A stretch of 64,000 nucleotides of DNA. Source: Bacillaceae bacterium. GTDB taxonomy: Bacteria > Bacillota > Bacilli > JACDOE01. A program made the translations under genes and the position numbers. Shown piece by piece: positions 8,979 through 17,267 of this stretch; the first letter of the stretch is position 1; each line of letters opens with the position of its first letter. Below the pieces are notes generated by a model, which searched no databases, had not been told where the DNA came from, and was given only the letters and a program-made list of their open reading frames with translations. The stretch covers positions 62,001-126,000 of the forward strand of contig JACDOE010000001.1 in NCBI GenBank assembly GCA_017656255.1, given 5' to 3'.

Positions 8979-10271
8979 ATGCGTTTTATTCGAAATTCTT
9001 TTATGTGGGGCGTCCTGTGCGGAGCCTTTATCGTCATGGCTTTATACGGGGGTTCTGCCGTGGCTGAGCAGTTTGCCAGAACAATAGCCGTTCATCAATA
9101 TCCGGTTTCTTTTTATATCAATGGGGAAAAAGTGAACCCGAAAGACACCCGGCCCGGCTATTTTTTTAATGGAAAAGCTGAAGTACCGCTTTCATTTATA
9201 TATAAAGGGACGACGTATGTGCCGATCCGTTTTATTGGTGAGAGTCTGGGGCAGGAGGTCGGATGGGACGGCAACTCCTATTCGGTCTGGGTCGGAGATA
9301 AGCCGGCACGTTTTTTGAAGAGTTCTGAGGCTCCGAATCAGCCGTCTGTGGTTGAGGAGTCAAGTACTGTTTACGGGATTCGGACAGGAGATTCGGTTGA
9401 CCGGGTCCGGGAGATTCTCGGAAATCCCGATCGCCGGGATTTCAGTCATATCGGGGTGGAATGGTGGATTTACAAGAAGGATCCGGAACATTACATGCAG
9501 GTCGGGATCCGGGACGGCAAAGTTGAGACAATATACAGCAATGGAACCGGCTGGCAGTACGAAAAAGTTAAGATGGGGATGACGCTGGACCGTCTTACGC
9601 AAATCTGGGGGGATCCTGAGGCAAAGCTTTATATTACCGACTCTTTCCGAATTGAACAGGACGGCGGCGGGGAAAAGTTGATTTACAAGAAAAACGGACG
9701 AGTCATTGTCTTATATCTTGATCGTCTGGATAGCAACAAGGTGAGGGGCATTCGGGTATCGACACCGGAACTTTTTATGCGAACAGTTCCCTCGGGTTTC
9801 TCCTATGCCTATCGGGATCCCGCTGATATTCAGCTGCCTGAACTGACTGAACAGGAACGTGCCCGGGCTGAATCGTCCTATGAAAAACAGATGTGGGATT
9901 TGACCAATGTGATTCGATACCGGCACGGATTGCCCATTTTGCAATATAATGATCAGGTAGCAGCGATTGCCAAATCCCATTCTCAGGACATGTATCAAAA
10001 CAATTTTGTCTCTCATCAGTCTCCCACCACCGGCGGGCTGATGGATCGCCTGAAACGCTCACCGCTTCCGGTGAGTGCGTTCGGTGAGAATATTGCCGTC
10101 GGATATGTCGACGCGATCGATGCAGTGGAGGGATTGATGAACAGTCAGGGGCACCGGGAAAATATTTTAAATGACTACGCCAACGAAATGGGAGCCGGGG
10201 TCATTCTCAGATCCAACGCCTCATACACCCATTTCTACACGCAAAATTTTTATTATAATCAAAATCGGTAA
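8979..10271 (+). CDS. Exported CAP-domain protein with copper-amine-oxidase-like stalk domain
   Basis: The 430-residue protein starts with a signal peptide (MRFIRNSF..., hydrophobic to about residue 28, cleavage near AVAEQ). Three parts follow: a copper-amine-oxidase N-terminal-like 'stalk' repeat (about 40-110, VPIRFIGESLGQEVGWD), a CAP-associated domain with two internal repeats (about 125-265; YGIRTGDSVDRVREILG and VKMGMTLDRLTQIWG) and a C-terminal SCP/CAP domain (about 300-430) with HSQDMYQNNFVSH, FGENIAVGY and GHRENIL, as in YkwD. It is probably a wall-associated exoprotein of unknown substrate. A six-G ribosome-binding site lies 6 bases before the ATG. Confidence 0.85.
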   Translation: MRFIRNSFMWGVLCGAFIVMALYGGSAVAEQFARTIAVHQYPVSFYINGEKVNPKDTRPGYFFNGKAEVPLSFIYKGTTYVPIRFIGESLGQEVGWDGNSYSVWVGDKPARFLKSSEAPNQPSVVEESSTVYGIRTGDSVDRVREILGNPDRRDFSHIGVEWWIYKKDPEHYMQVGIRDGKVETIYSNGTGWQYEKVKMGMTLDRLTQIWGDPEAKLYITDSFRIEQDGGGEKLIYKKNGRVIVLYLDRLDSNKVRGIRVSTPELFMRTVPSGFSYAYRDPADIQLPELTEQERARAESSYEKQMWDLTNVIRYRHGLPILQYNDQVAAIAKSHSQDMYQNNFVSHQSPTTGGLMDRLKRSPLPVSAFGENIAVGYVDAIDAVEGLMNSQGHRENILNDYANEMGAGVILRSNASYTHFYTQNFYYNQNR

Positions 10272-10321
10272 AGCAGAGCCCTGTTTCAGGAAACTGGAAT
10301 CAGGTGGAAACGGGGAATGCA

Positions 10322-10350
10322 TTGTTTTCCTGTTTTCGAAAAGCTATAAT
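10322..10350 (+). promoter_or_regulatory. SigA-type promoter of the LCP gene
   Basis: TTGTTT (10322-10327) and TATAAT (10345-10350) are separated by 17 bases, 45 bases before the LCP start codon. Confidence 0.7.
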
Positions 10351-10394
10351 ATGAATGGGATTTTTTCATAAATACTTGCAAGAAGGGAACGGCC

Positions 10395-11399
10395 ATGTCT
10401 AAAAAGAAGAAAAAAAAAGACCGTTTATATAAAGGGATATTAATTGTGATCACGATGCTGGTGGTGATGGTTTTCGGCATCGTGGGGTACGGCGCCTATC
10501 AATATCAGGATATGGTAGATCGGTGGCATAAACCCTGGGAGGATTCGCCGGCTGATCAGAAGCAGGATGGTAAGGATGCGGAGCGTGATCAAGAACGGGA
10601 TATGATGGATCCGTTTACGATATTATTGCTCGGTGTGGACAGCCGGGGGGCAGAGCACTCCCGTTCCGACACCATGATGCTGGCTGCGGTCAATCCCCGG
10701 GAGGAAAAGGTGCTTCTCATTTCGATCCCCCGGGATACCTATGTGAAAATTCCCGGTTACGGGTATGACAAGTTTAATCATTCCATGTTTTACGGGGGAC
10801 CGCCGCTGGTCAGGAAAACCATCGAAAATTTCCTCGGTGTGGACGTGGATCACTATGTCTCCGTTGATTTTGAAGGATTTCGCCGGGTTGTGGATGAACT
10901 GGGTGGCATTGAAATCGACGTTAAAAAACGGATGGTTTATTATGATCCGTCCGATGGCACGTCCATCGATCTTTACCCGGGCCTGCAGACGCTGGATGGG
11001 GAAAACGCACTGGATTATGCCCGCTATCGGATGAGCAGCATCGGCCCGCCTGACAGTGACTTTGATCGTATCGAACGCCAGCATGAAGTGATTCGGGCCC
11101 TGATTGAAAAAGGGAAACAGTTCGGCTCGGTGTTGAAGGTTTTTTCCTTGATGGATATTCTGGGAGATCATGTGCAAACTAATTTGACCTCTGAAGAAAT
11201 CCGTGAACTGTTTTTGACATTCCATGATTTTTCATCCGAGCGGCTGGTGACGGAAGATGTCTACGGTACGAATCAACGGATTGAAAGCCACAACCTGAAA
11301 CTGTGGTTCTATGTGGTGGATGAGAATGAACGGGAGCGATTGCGGGCGTTGATCGAATCTTATCTGGAAGTTAACAATACAGTTGAACAGGGACAATGA
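10395..11399 (+). CDS. LCP (LytR-CpsA-Psr) family wall-polymer ligase
   Basis: A 334-residue protein with a lysine-rich cytoplasmic start, one transmembrane helix (about residues 15-37), and an extracellular LCP domain. The domain shows LLLGVDSR, SRSDTMMLAAVNP, ISIPRDTYVKIPG, KFNHSMFYGG and later ALDYARYR, all LCP signatures including the arginine and aspartate residues that bind the polyprenyl pyrophosphate. Such enzymes transfer lipid-linked teichoic acid or secondary polymer to peptidoglycan. It is thus a good candidate for attaching the glycan made by the cluster upstream. It has its own promoter and terminator. Confidence 0.92.
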   Translation: MSKKKKKKDRLYKGILIVITMLVVMVFGIVGYGAYQYQDMVDRWHKPWEDSPADQKQDGKDAERDQERDMMDPFTILLLGVDSRGAEHSRSDTMMLAAVNPREEKVLLISIPRDTYVKIPGYGYDKFNHSMFYGGPPLVRKTIENFLGVDVDHYVSVDFEGFRRVVDELGGIEIDVKKRMVYYDPSDGTSIDLYPGLQTLDGENALDYARYRMSSIGPPDSDFDRIERQHEVIRALIEKGKQFGSVLKVFSLMDILGDHVQTNLTSEEIRELFLTFHDFSSERLVTEDVYGTNQRIESHNLKLWFYVVDENERERLRALIESYLEVNNTVEQGQ

Positions 11400-11406
11400 A
11401 AAGAAT

Positions 11407-11433
11407 CCGGGCCAGGAGAGGGCCCGGTTTTTT
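11407..11433 (+). terminator. Rho-independent terminator of the LCP gene
   Basis: CCGGGCC / GGCCCGG stem with a 7-base loop, followed by six T. Confidence 0.9.
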
Positions 11434-11548
11434 ATGTCCGTTTGCATTTTCCGTTGCCTGTTTTTAAGCATGTCCAGATTGTTGTCATAATCAGCCCCCT
11501 TTTTCATACGATTAAATAGAATCGTATAAACGGAAAGGGGAAAAGGCA

Positions 11549-11803
11549 ATGAGTTTCGCGACCGGCGAGGAGATGCCTGTATCAAGGGAAGAGTTGACAA
11601 GAGCGAGAGAAGCGCTGTCTCGAGCGTTGAATCATTTTAACTGGGTGGAGCCGGGTGACCCGTTGATGGTGGATGCGGTCATCTATGAATACAACGCAGC
11701 GCTGGCCCGGTACCGATCGTTGCTTCGTCGAACGAAATCCTGTCCGGAGAGGGCGGGGGAAGATCTGTTTTCGGAGTTGGAAAGGGTTCAGGTGAATGAA
11801 TGA
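11549..11803 (+). CDS. DUF2508 / YaaL-like small protein
   Basis: An 84-residue helical protein preceded by GGAAAGGGGAAAAGG. The central pattern (ALNHFNWVEPGDPLMVDAV followed by IYEYNAALARYRSLLR) fits DUF2508, in which a short helix pair surrounds a 'D-x-L-I-D-x-A-I-Y' motif. YaaL of B. subtilis belongs there and sits near recR and bofA; here the gene stands alone. Function is unknown. The assignment rests on recalled motif similarity. Confidence 0.6.
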   Translation: MSFATGEEMPVSREELTRAREALSRALNHFNWVEPGDPLMVDAVIYEYNAALARYRSLLRRTKSCPERAGEDLFSELERVQVNE

Positions 11804-11825
11804 GATATTTCTAGTAGGCAAAAGG

Positions 11826-11846
11826 TCCTCCGCTACGGGCGGAGGA
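11826..11846. terminator. Bidirectional terminator between convergent genes
   Basis: TCCTCCGC / GCGGAGGA stem with a short loop lies between the DUF2508 gene and the convergent permease gene. The T-tract is short on both strands, the minus-strand side being better (CCTTTT). Confidence 0.6.
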
Positions 11847-11856
11847 TAGTTTATGT

Positions 11857-12732
11857 CTACTGCTGATACCGATTGAATAGAATAATCCCGGTCAGAAGAA
11901 TGATTCCCCCGATCCCCTGCTGCAGACTGATGGTTTCTCCCAGGAGCAGATATGCCAGCAGCGCCGCCCCCAGTGCCTCCCCCAGGACACTGACGGACAC
12001 CACGGACGCACTGACATATTTAAGCGACCAATTAAACACCGAGTGCCCGAGCAGGGTAGGAAAAACAGCCAGTGCCACAAAAATCAGCCACTCCTGATAC
12101 GGATAGGCAAACAAAGGCTTTTGAATGAAAAGACTGTACACCAGAAGCACCACCGTACTCGCACCGTAAACCACAAACGTGTAAGTATAAGAATCCGTCA
12201 CTTTACGAAGACTCTGTCCGATCATCCAGTAGACGGCAATGAAGAAGGCCGCCAGAAAAGCCAGCAGATCTCCGATGACGGCCTCGATCCCGAAGGCAAA
12301 ATCCCCCCAGCCGATGATCATGCCCCCGCTGATTGCCGTCAGACTCCCGACAATCGCCGGCACTCCCGGTTTTTCGTTAAAAAACAGGCGTCCCCCGACC
12401 AGCGTAAAAATGGGGCTGAGACAGACCAGTACCACGGAACTGGCCACCGACGTCAGTTCCAGTGAGATAAACCAGAAGATAAAGTGATAGGCGAGCATTA
12501 CCCCGGAAACGATGGACAGCAGCCAGTGTTTCTTTTTCATTTGGTCGAGGCTCAGGCGTCGTCCGGTCAGCAAAAGGGGAAGCATGAACACGAATGTAAA
12601 CAACAGCCGGTAAAATGCAATGATCTCGGCAGGTGCCGTTGACCAGCGAACCAGAATGGCGGAGGTAGAAATAAATATGACACCCATGATCAGGGCAAGA
12701 TAAGGTGGAAAAAGCGGTTTCTCGTTTTTCAT
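11857..12732 (-). CDS. EamA/DMT-family permease
   Basis: A 291-residue protein with ten hydrophobic helices in two EamA repeats, for example STSAILVRW and FYRLLFTFVFMLP in the first and GHSVFNWSLKYV and EALGAALLAYLLLGE in the second. This is the drug/metabolite transporter superfamily; the substrate is not predictable. ATG 12732 is chosen because GAGGG lies about 10 bases upstream; a longer form to 12771 lacks a ribosome-binding site. Confidence 0.85.
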   Translation of the reverse strand: MKNEKPLFPPYLALIMGVIFISTSAILVRWSTAPAEIIAFYRLLFTFVFMLPLLLTGRRLSLDQMKKKHWLLSIVSGVMLAYHFIFWFISLELTSVASSVVLVCLSPIFTLVGGRLFFNEKPGVPAIVGSLTAISGGMIIGWGDFAFGIEAVIGDLLAFLAAFFIAVYWMIGQSLRKVTDSYTYTFVVYGASTVVLLVYSLFIQKPLFAYPYQEWLIFVALAVFPTLLGHSVFNWSLKYVSASVVSVSVLGEALGAALLAYLLLGETISLQQGIGGIILLTGIILFNRYQQ

Positions 12733-12801
12733 GTTCGGTTTCCCTCTCTGTGCATAAGTGGCCGAGTTCATACAATTTTAAACATATCAATCTTCCTACT
12801 T

Positions 12802-12830
12802 TTTTTCAATTCAAATAAATGTGATAGAAT
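12802..12830 (+). promoter_or_regulatory. Candidate promoter of the CNNM gene
   Basis: TAGAAT (12825-12830) with an extended -10 TG one base before it; the -35 region (TTTTTC, 17 bases upstream) is weak. It would give a leader of about 85 bases that holds the hairpin described separately. Confidence 0.4.
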
Positions 12831-12890
12831 ATTAGCTGACACGGTTTGGAACGGTACCCATATTTATGACATATCTGTACATCATGTAAA

Positions 12891-12924
12891 GGAGGTGTAA
12901 TCCTAACAGTCAGGTTAGGAAATG
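12891..12924 (+). promoter_or_regulatory. Strong Shine-Dalgarno separated from ATG by a hairpin
   Basis: GGAGGTG at 12891-12897 is 24 bases from ATG 12922, too far for direct use. Between them TCCTAAC (12901-12907) and GTTAGGA (12914-12920) form a 7-bp hairpin with a 6-base loop. Folding leaves four unpaired bases between the Shine-Dalgarno and the start. Alternatively a TTG at 12928 could be used with AGGA of the 3' arm. Confidence 0.5.
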
Positions 12925-14250
12925 CCATTGGACACATTTATAATTGTTACACTGAACATAATTTTGGTCTTATTTCTGGTTTTTTTAAACGGATTCTTCG
13001 TCGCTGCCGAGTTTGCCATGGTTAAGGTTCGGGAAACCCGGGTGACCCAGCTGGCGGAAGAAGGAAACCGCAAAGCCGCCGTTGCCAGGCGAATTGTCCA
13101 CAACCTGGATGCCTATTTGTCCGCCTGCCAGCTCGGCATTACACTGGCTTCACTGGGTCTCGGGTGGGTCGGTGAACCGGCCATCGCGGAATTGATCACG
13201 CCGCTTCTGGCCCGATTTGATATTCCTGAGGCCGGTATTCATACCATTGCCTTTGTCATCGCCTTTTCAATCATTACTTTTTTACATATCGTACTGGGAG
13301 AACTGGCTCCCAAATCACTGGCAATCCAGAGAGCGGAAGGCGTCAGCCTGTGGACGGCCGGTCCCCTTAACCTTTTTTACAAAGTGATGTATCCGTTTAT
13401 TCAGGGGCTCAACTGGACGGCCAATCGGTTGTTGAAGATGCTGGGCATCGAGCTGGTGGACAGTCATGAATCGGCCCACACCGAAGATGAAATCCGTATC
13501 TTGATGAACCAGAGTCATCAGAAGGGTTACATTGATAAAACGGAACTGACGCTGGTGGACAACATTTTTGATTTTACGGAAACCCTGGTGCGGGAAATCA
13601 TGATTCCCCGGACGGATATGCAGGTGCTCAACATCCAGTCTTCTTTTGAAGAAAACCTGGATTTAGCCCGCAAAAGCCACCATACGCGGTACCCGGTGGT
13701 GGACGGGGATAAGGACCATATCATTGGGCTGGTTCACATCAAGGATCTTTATGTCGAAGCGTTAAAAACGGAAGGCAAAAAGCTGGAATCGATCATCAGG
13801 CCGGTGATTACGGTGCCGGAATCGATGTCCATCAGTAAGCTGTTGCGCCGGATGCAGAAAGACCGGGAGCAGATGGCGATCGCCATTGATGAATTCGGGG
13901 GGACGGCCGGTCTGGTGACCGTTGAAGACATCCTGGAAGAGATCGTCGGGGAAATCCAGGATGAATTTGATAATGAACGCCCGATTATTGAAAAAAGGGA
14001 AAATGCCTTCTCCATTGACGGTCGCATGCTTCTGGAAGAGGTCAATGAGCATTTTGGTACCGATCTGCATTCTGAAGAAGTGGATACCATTGCCGGATGG
14101 GTCTATAATGAACTGGGTCGTACCCCGAAGGTGGGGGACAAAGTGCCCTACGGTTTCATCGAATTTGAAATCGAGGATACGGATCATTTGCGGATCACCC
14201 GTCTTTTGTTGAGAAAAAAGGGGACTGAAACGAACAAAGAAACGAAATAA
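12922..14250 (+). CDS. CNNM/CorC-type hemolysin-family protein
   Basis: A 442-residue membrane protein. Residues 1-200 form a CNNM (DUF21) transmembrane domain (NGFFVAAEFAMVKVRETRV, LGLGWVGEPAI, LGELAPKSLA). A CBS pair follows at about 215-340 (REIMIPRTDMQVL and later IDEFGGTAGLVTVEDILEEIVGEI), and a CorC_HlyC domain at about 350-430. Relatives (YhdP, YugS and MpfA) take part in magnesium export or homeostasis; the name hemolysin is historical. Transport of magnesium is inferred from family. The gene lies alone between two terminators. Confidence 0.9.
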   Translation: MPLDTFIIVTLNIILVLFLVFLNGFFVAAEFAMVKVRETRVTQLAEEGNRKAAVARRIVHNLDAYLSACQLGITLASLGLGWVGEPAIAELITPLLARFDIPEAGIHTIAFVIAFSIITFLHIVLGELAPKSLAIQRAEGVSLWTAGPLNLFYKVMYPFIQGLNWTANRLLKMLGIELVDSHESAHTEDEIRILMNQSHQKGYIDKTELTLVDNIFDFTETLVREIMIPRTDMQVLNIQSSFEENLDLARKSHHTRYPVVDGDKDHIIGLVHIKDLYVEALKTEGKKLESIIRPVITVPESMSISKLLRRMQKDREQMAIAIDEFGGTAGLVTVEDILEEIVGEIQDEFDNERPIIEKRENAFSIDGRMLLEEVNEHFGTDLHSEEVDTIAGWVYNELGRTPKVGDKVPYGFIEFEIEDTDHLRITRLLLRKKGTETNKETK

Positions 14251-14272
14251 CATAACATCATCCTTTATCTAT

Positions 14273-14304
14273 CACCTGATGACTGCGGTCGTCAGGTGTT
14301 TTTT
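14273..14304 (+). terminator. Rho-independent terminator of the CNNM gene
   Basis: CACCTGATGAC / GTCGTCAGGTG hairpin with a TGCG loop, followed by six T. Confidence 0.9.
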
Positions 14305-14335
14305 ATTTGAAGAATCTCCTGTCATTCACGCTCCT

Positions 14336-14408
14336 GTTACAACCATACCCGTGAGTATGGATGTAACAGAGAGGTGTAACAGAACTGATTTACATGAATC
14401 TGGTTACA
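14336..14408 (+). promoter_or_regulatory. Cluster of GTTACA/TGTAAC half-sites upstream of nagZ
   Basis: Arms at 14336-14348 and 14355-14367 form a 13-base inverted repeat with one mismatch around a 6-base spacer; their outer ends are GTTACA and TGTAAC. A further TGTAAC lies at 14375-14380 and GTTACA at 14403-14408. The cluster ends 38 bases before the nagZ start codon, so it looks like an operator region. No known factor is recognised. Confidence 0.5.
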
Positions 14409-14445
14409 TCGGGAAAACTTTGACTAAAACGGGGGAGTCAGGATT

Positions 14446-16098
14446 GTGAACGAGATCAATCTCAGCAAGATGGACCTGCCGGACAAAGTGGGACAGTTGA
14501 TGATGTTCGGATTTGCCGGAACAACACCTTCCGGTGAAATCAAAGAAATGATTCGTCGCTACCGGGTGGGCGGTATCATTTTGTTCAGTCGAAATATTGA
14601 AGATACCAAACAGGTGTTGCAACTGAATCGTGAACTTCAGGAGACAGCCCGAAAAGCGGTACACCCGCTTCCTCTCCTGATTGCCACGGATCAGGAAAAC
14701 GGGATTGTGCACCGCCTGGGGCAGGGGAGCACCGTTTTTCCGGGCAATATGGCCCAGGCCGCCATCAGTAGAGACCGGGACCGGCTGGTTTACAGAATCA
14801 GCAGGGCGACGGCCAAAGAATTGAAAGCGCTGGGGTTCAACATGAATCTGGCTCCTGTGCTTGATGTCAATCATAACCCGACCAACCCGGTGATCGGAGT
14901 ACGCAGTTTTGGCGAAGATCCGCAGAACGTGGCAAAACTGGGTACGATTCATCTGCAGGGACATCGGGATGCCGGCGTCATTCCGGTCATCAAACATTTT
15001 CCGGGTCACGGGGATACCGAACATGATTCCCATCTGGAACTGCCGGTCGTGGAGCATGACCCGGAAAGACTGGCCCGGGTCGAATTATTTCCTTTCCGGC
15101 AGGCAGTGGAGGCCGGTGCGGAAAGCGTGATGGTCGCGCATATCCATTTTCCGGCGTGGGATCCGGACAATCAACTCCCCGCAACCCTGTCGGACAATAT
15201 TATCAACAACTTGCTGAGAAAACAAATCGGATTTCAGGGCGTGACCGTCAGTGATTGTATGGAAATGAAGGCGATTACAAACCGGATGCCAACCCCGGAG
15301 GCCGTTGTCCAGTCCATTAAAGCGGGTATGGATCTCATCCTGATCTCGCACAGCTACTCCCTGCAGAAGGAGTCTGTGTTACAGGTGATTCGAGCCGTTC
15401 GGCAAAAGGAACTGGACGAAAGCCTGATCGACCGGGCCTGCCAACGGGTTATGCAGTTGAAGCGAAAGTACCTGGACTGGCATCAGGTCCGATCCGAAAC
15501 AAAGCTCACGGTACCCGGTTTTGTCGGGGGAACCCGCCACCGGGAACTGGCTCGTGAAGCGTACCAGTCCGCCGTGACGCTGGTCCAAAATAAAGAGGGG
15601 GTCATTCCGCTGTCCCCCCGCGGAGGCGAGAAGACACTCGTTCTATGTCCTCAAACAGCTCGGCTCACGCTGGTCGAAGACCGGGACATCGATTCGGTTT
15701 ATCTGAGAAACGTCGTCGAACGAACACTCGTAAACGGTCATCTTCATTTTTATTCCCTGGACCCCGACGAAAACGAGACAGATAAGTGCCTGCGCATGGC
15801 GGATCATCACACGAACATCATCGTTTTTACCGTTAATGCCACGCATCATCCGGGGCAGGCGCAACTGGTGAGAAAGCTAGTCGATCGCCAGAACCGAACG
15901 GTGATCGCAGTAGCCCTTCGAAGTCCGTATGATGGGTCCCTTTTCCCTGAAGTCCCCGCTTTTCTTGCAACCTATGAATATGCTCATGCCGCCATTGAAA
16001 CAGCCTTCCTGGTGATCAGCGGAAGGATTGAAGCACGGGGGAGGCTGCCCGTTTCCATTCCGGATGGTGATGGAAAATCAGGGAGTCCCTGTTTATGA
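14446..16098 (+). CDS. nagZ: GH3 beta-N-acetylhexosaminidase
   Basis: A 550-residue glycoside hydrolase family 3 enzyme without a clear signal peptide. The NagZ signature KHFPGHGDTEHDSH (about residue 184) carries the catalytic Asp-His dyad, VSDCMEMKAI supplies the nucleophile aspartate, and RSFGEDPQNV and MNLAPVLDVN are family landmarks. A C-terminal GH3 domain (about 370-540) is present, as in Bacillus NagZ/YbbD, where it is extra compared with E. coli NagZ (about 340 residues). The enzyme removes GlcNAc from muropeptides in wall recycling. GTG 14446 follows GGGGGAG. Missing export signal suggests a cytoplasmic site, unlike secreted YbbD. Confidence 0.88.
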   Translation: MNEINLSKMDLPDKVGQLMMFGFAGTTPSGEIKEMIRRYRVGGIILFSRNIEDTKQVLQLNRELQETARKAVHPLPLLIATDQENGIVHRLGQGSTVFPGNMAQAAISRDRDRLVYRISRATAKELKALGFNMNLAPVLDVNHNPTNPVIGVRSFGEDPQNVAKLGTIHLQGHRDAGVIPVIKHFPGHGDTEHDSHLELPVVEHDPERLARVELFPFRQAVEAGAESVMVAHIHFPAWDPDNQLPATLSDNIINNLLRKQIGFQGVTVSDCMEMKAITNRMPTPEAVVQSIKAGMDLILISHSYSLQKESVLQVIRAVRQKELDESLIDRACQRVMQLKRKYLDWHQVRSETKLTVPGFVGGTRHRELAREAYQSAVTLVQNKEGVIPLSPRGGEKTLVLCPQTARLTLVEDRDIDSVYLRNVVERTLVNGHLHFYSLDPDENETDKCLRMADHHTNIIVFTVNATHHPGQAQLVRKLVDRQNRTVIAVALRSPYDGSLFPEVPAFLATYEYAHAAIETAFLVISGRIEARGRLPVSIPDGDGKSGSPCL

Positions 16099-16160
16099 AA
16101 TGGGGACCGGCGGGCCATACTAATTGAGAATGACAGAGAAACGACAGAGGTGATGAACAA

Positions 16161-17267
16161 TTGACACAGATGTTACTGGAACGAAAAGATATTTCATTTC
16201 GGGAAGATGAACTGGAATTTCAACAGCTTCAGGTTTTGAAGGAAAACGGGGAAATTAATCATGACTGGGACCCCGGCCTCTCAGATGACAAGCTGAGGGA
16301 CATTTACAGCTGGATGGTCAAAATGCGCATCCTGGATGGCCGATCCATCAAATTGAATCGGCAGGGGCGCCTCGGTTTTTATGCGCCGATGGGAGGGCAG
16401 GAAGCTGCGATGATTGCCAGTATTGCCGCCCTCAACCGGGATGATTATGCCCTGCCCAGTTATCGGGATGTAGCGGTCAGTCTTTATCACGGTCTTCCTC
16501 TGACCTCCTTTTTCCAGGGTTCCCGGGGGGAGATGGGAGGCAGCTGGCCGGATGTTAATGTGCTACCGCCTCAGATTATTATTGCTGCTCAGGTAACGCA
16601 GTGTGCCGGGGTGGCCTGGGGACTCAAGTTAAAAGGTGAAAAAAAGGTCGCCATTTGTTATTTCGGCGACGGGGCCACGTCACAGGGCGACTTTCACGAG
16701 GGACTCAACTTTGCAGCGGTACATAAAGTACCGGCCATCTTCTTTTGCCAGAACAACCTGTATGCGATCAGTGTTCCACTGACCAAACAGACGGCGAGTG
16801 ATACCCTGGCCCAGAAAGCGGTGGCTTACGGAATGCCCGGTGTTCAGGTGGATGGAAATGACGCGCTGGCCGTGTACCGGGCCGTACATGATGCGGCTGA
16901 GAGGGCGCGCCGCGGCGAAGGGCCCACCCTGATCGAAGCGGTCACCTATCGGCATGGTCCTCACACGATGGCTGGCGATGATCCTTCCCGTTATCGGAAA
17001 GAGGAAGAACTGGACGAGTGGCAGCAACGGGATCCCATCCACCGTTTGCGTACGTATCTGGAGAAGAAAGGTATCTGGTCTGATGAAGATCAGCAACGGG
17101 TGGAAGAGGAGATGAAACAGGAAATTTCCAATGCGATGGATCGCCTGGGGGCCATGGGTAAATCCAATGTGCTGGAGATTTTTGATCTGGTCTATTCCGA
17201 GACGCCCGAGCACCTGAAAGAACAGAGACAGGAACTGGAACAGATCTTAAAAGGAGGGAAGTCATAA
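16161..17267 (+). CDS. pdhA: Pyruvate dehydrogenase E1 component, alpha subunit
   Basis: A 368-residue thiamine-diphosphate enzyme subunit; B. subtilis PdhA has a similar length. GDGATSQGDFHEGLNF...QNN is the GDG-(x)n-NN cofactor-binding motif, and NRQGRLGFYAP, SYRDVAV and HTMAGDDPSRYR match PdhA closely rather than branched-chain E1alpha. The start is TTG 16161 after GAGGTG. The stop shares one base with the start of the beta subunit gene (TAATG). With the next two genes it makes acetyl-CoA from pyruvate; the E3 gene is not part of this operon. Confidence 0.93.
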   Translation: MTQMLLERKDISFREDELEFQQLQVLKENGEINHDWDPGLSDDKLRDIYSWMVKMRILDGRSIKLNRQGRLGFYAPMGGQEAAMIASIAALNRDDYALPSYRDVAVSLYHGLPLTSFFQGSRGEMGGSWPDVNVLPPQIIIAAQVTQCAGVAWGLKLKGEKKVAICYFGDGATSQGDFHEGLNFAAVHKVPAIFFCQNNLYAISVPLTKQTASDTLAQKAVAYGMPGVQVDGNDALAVYRAVHDAAERARRGEGPTLIEAVTYRHGPHTMAGDDPSRYRKEEELDEWQQRDPIHRLRTYLEKKGIWSDEDQQRVEEEMKQEISNAMDRLGAMGKSNVLEIFDLVYSETPEHLKEQRQELEQILKGGKS

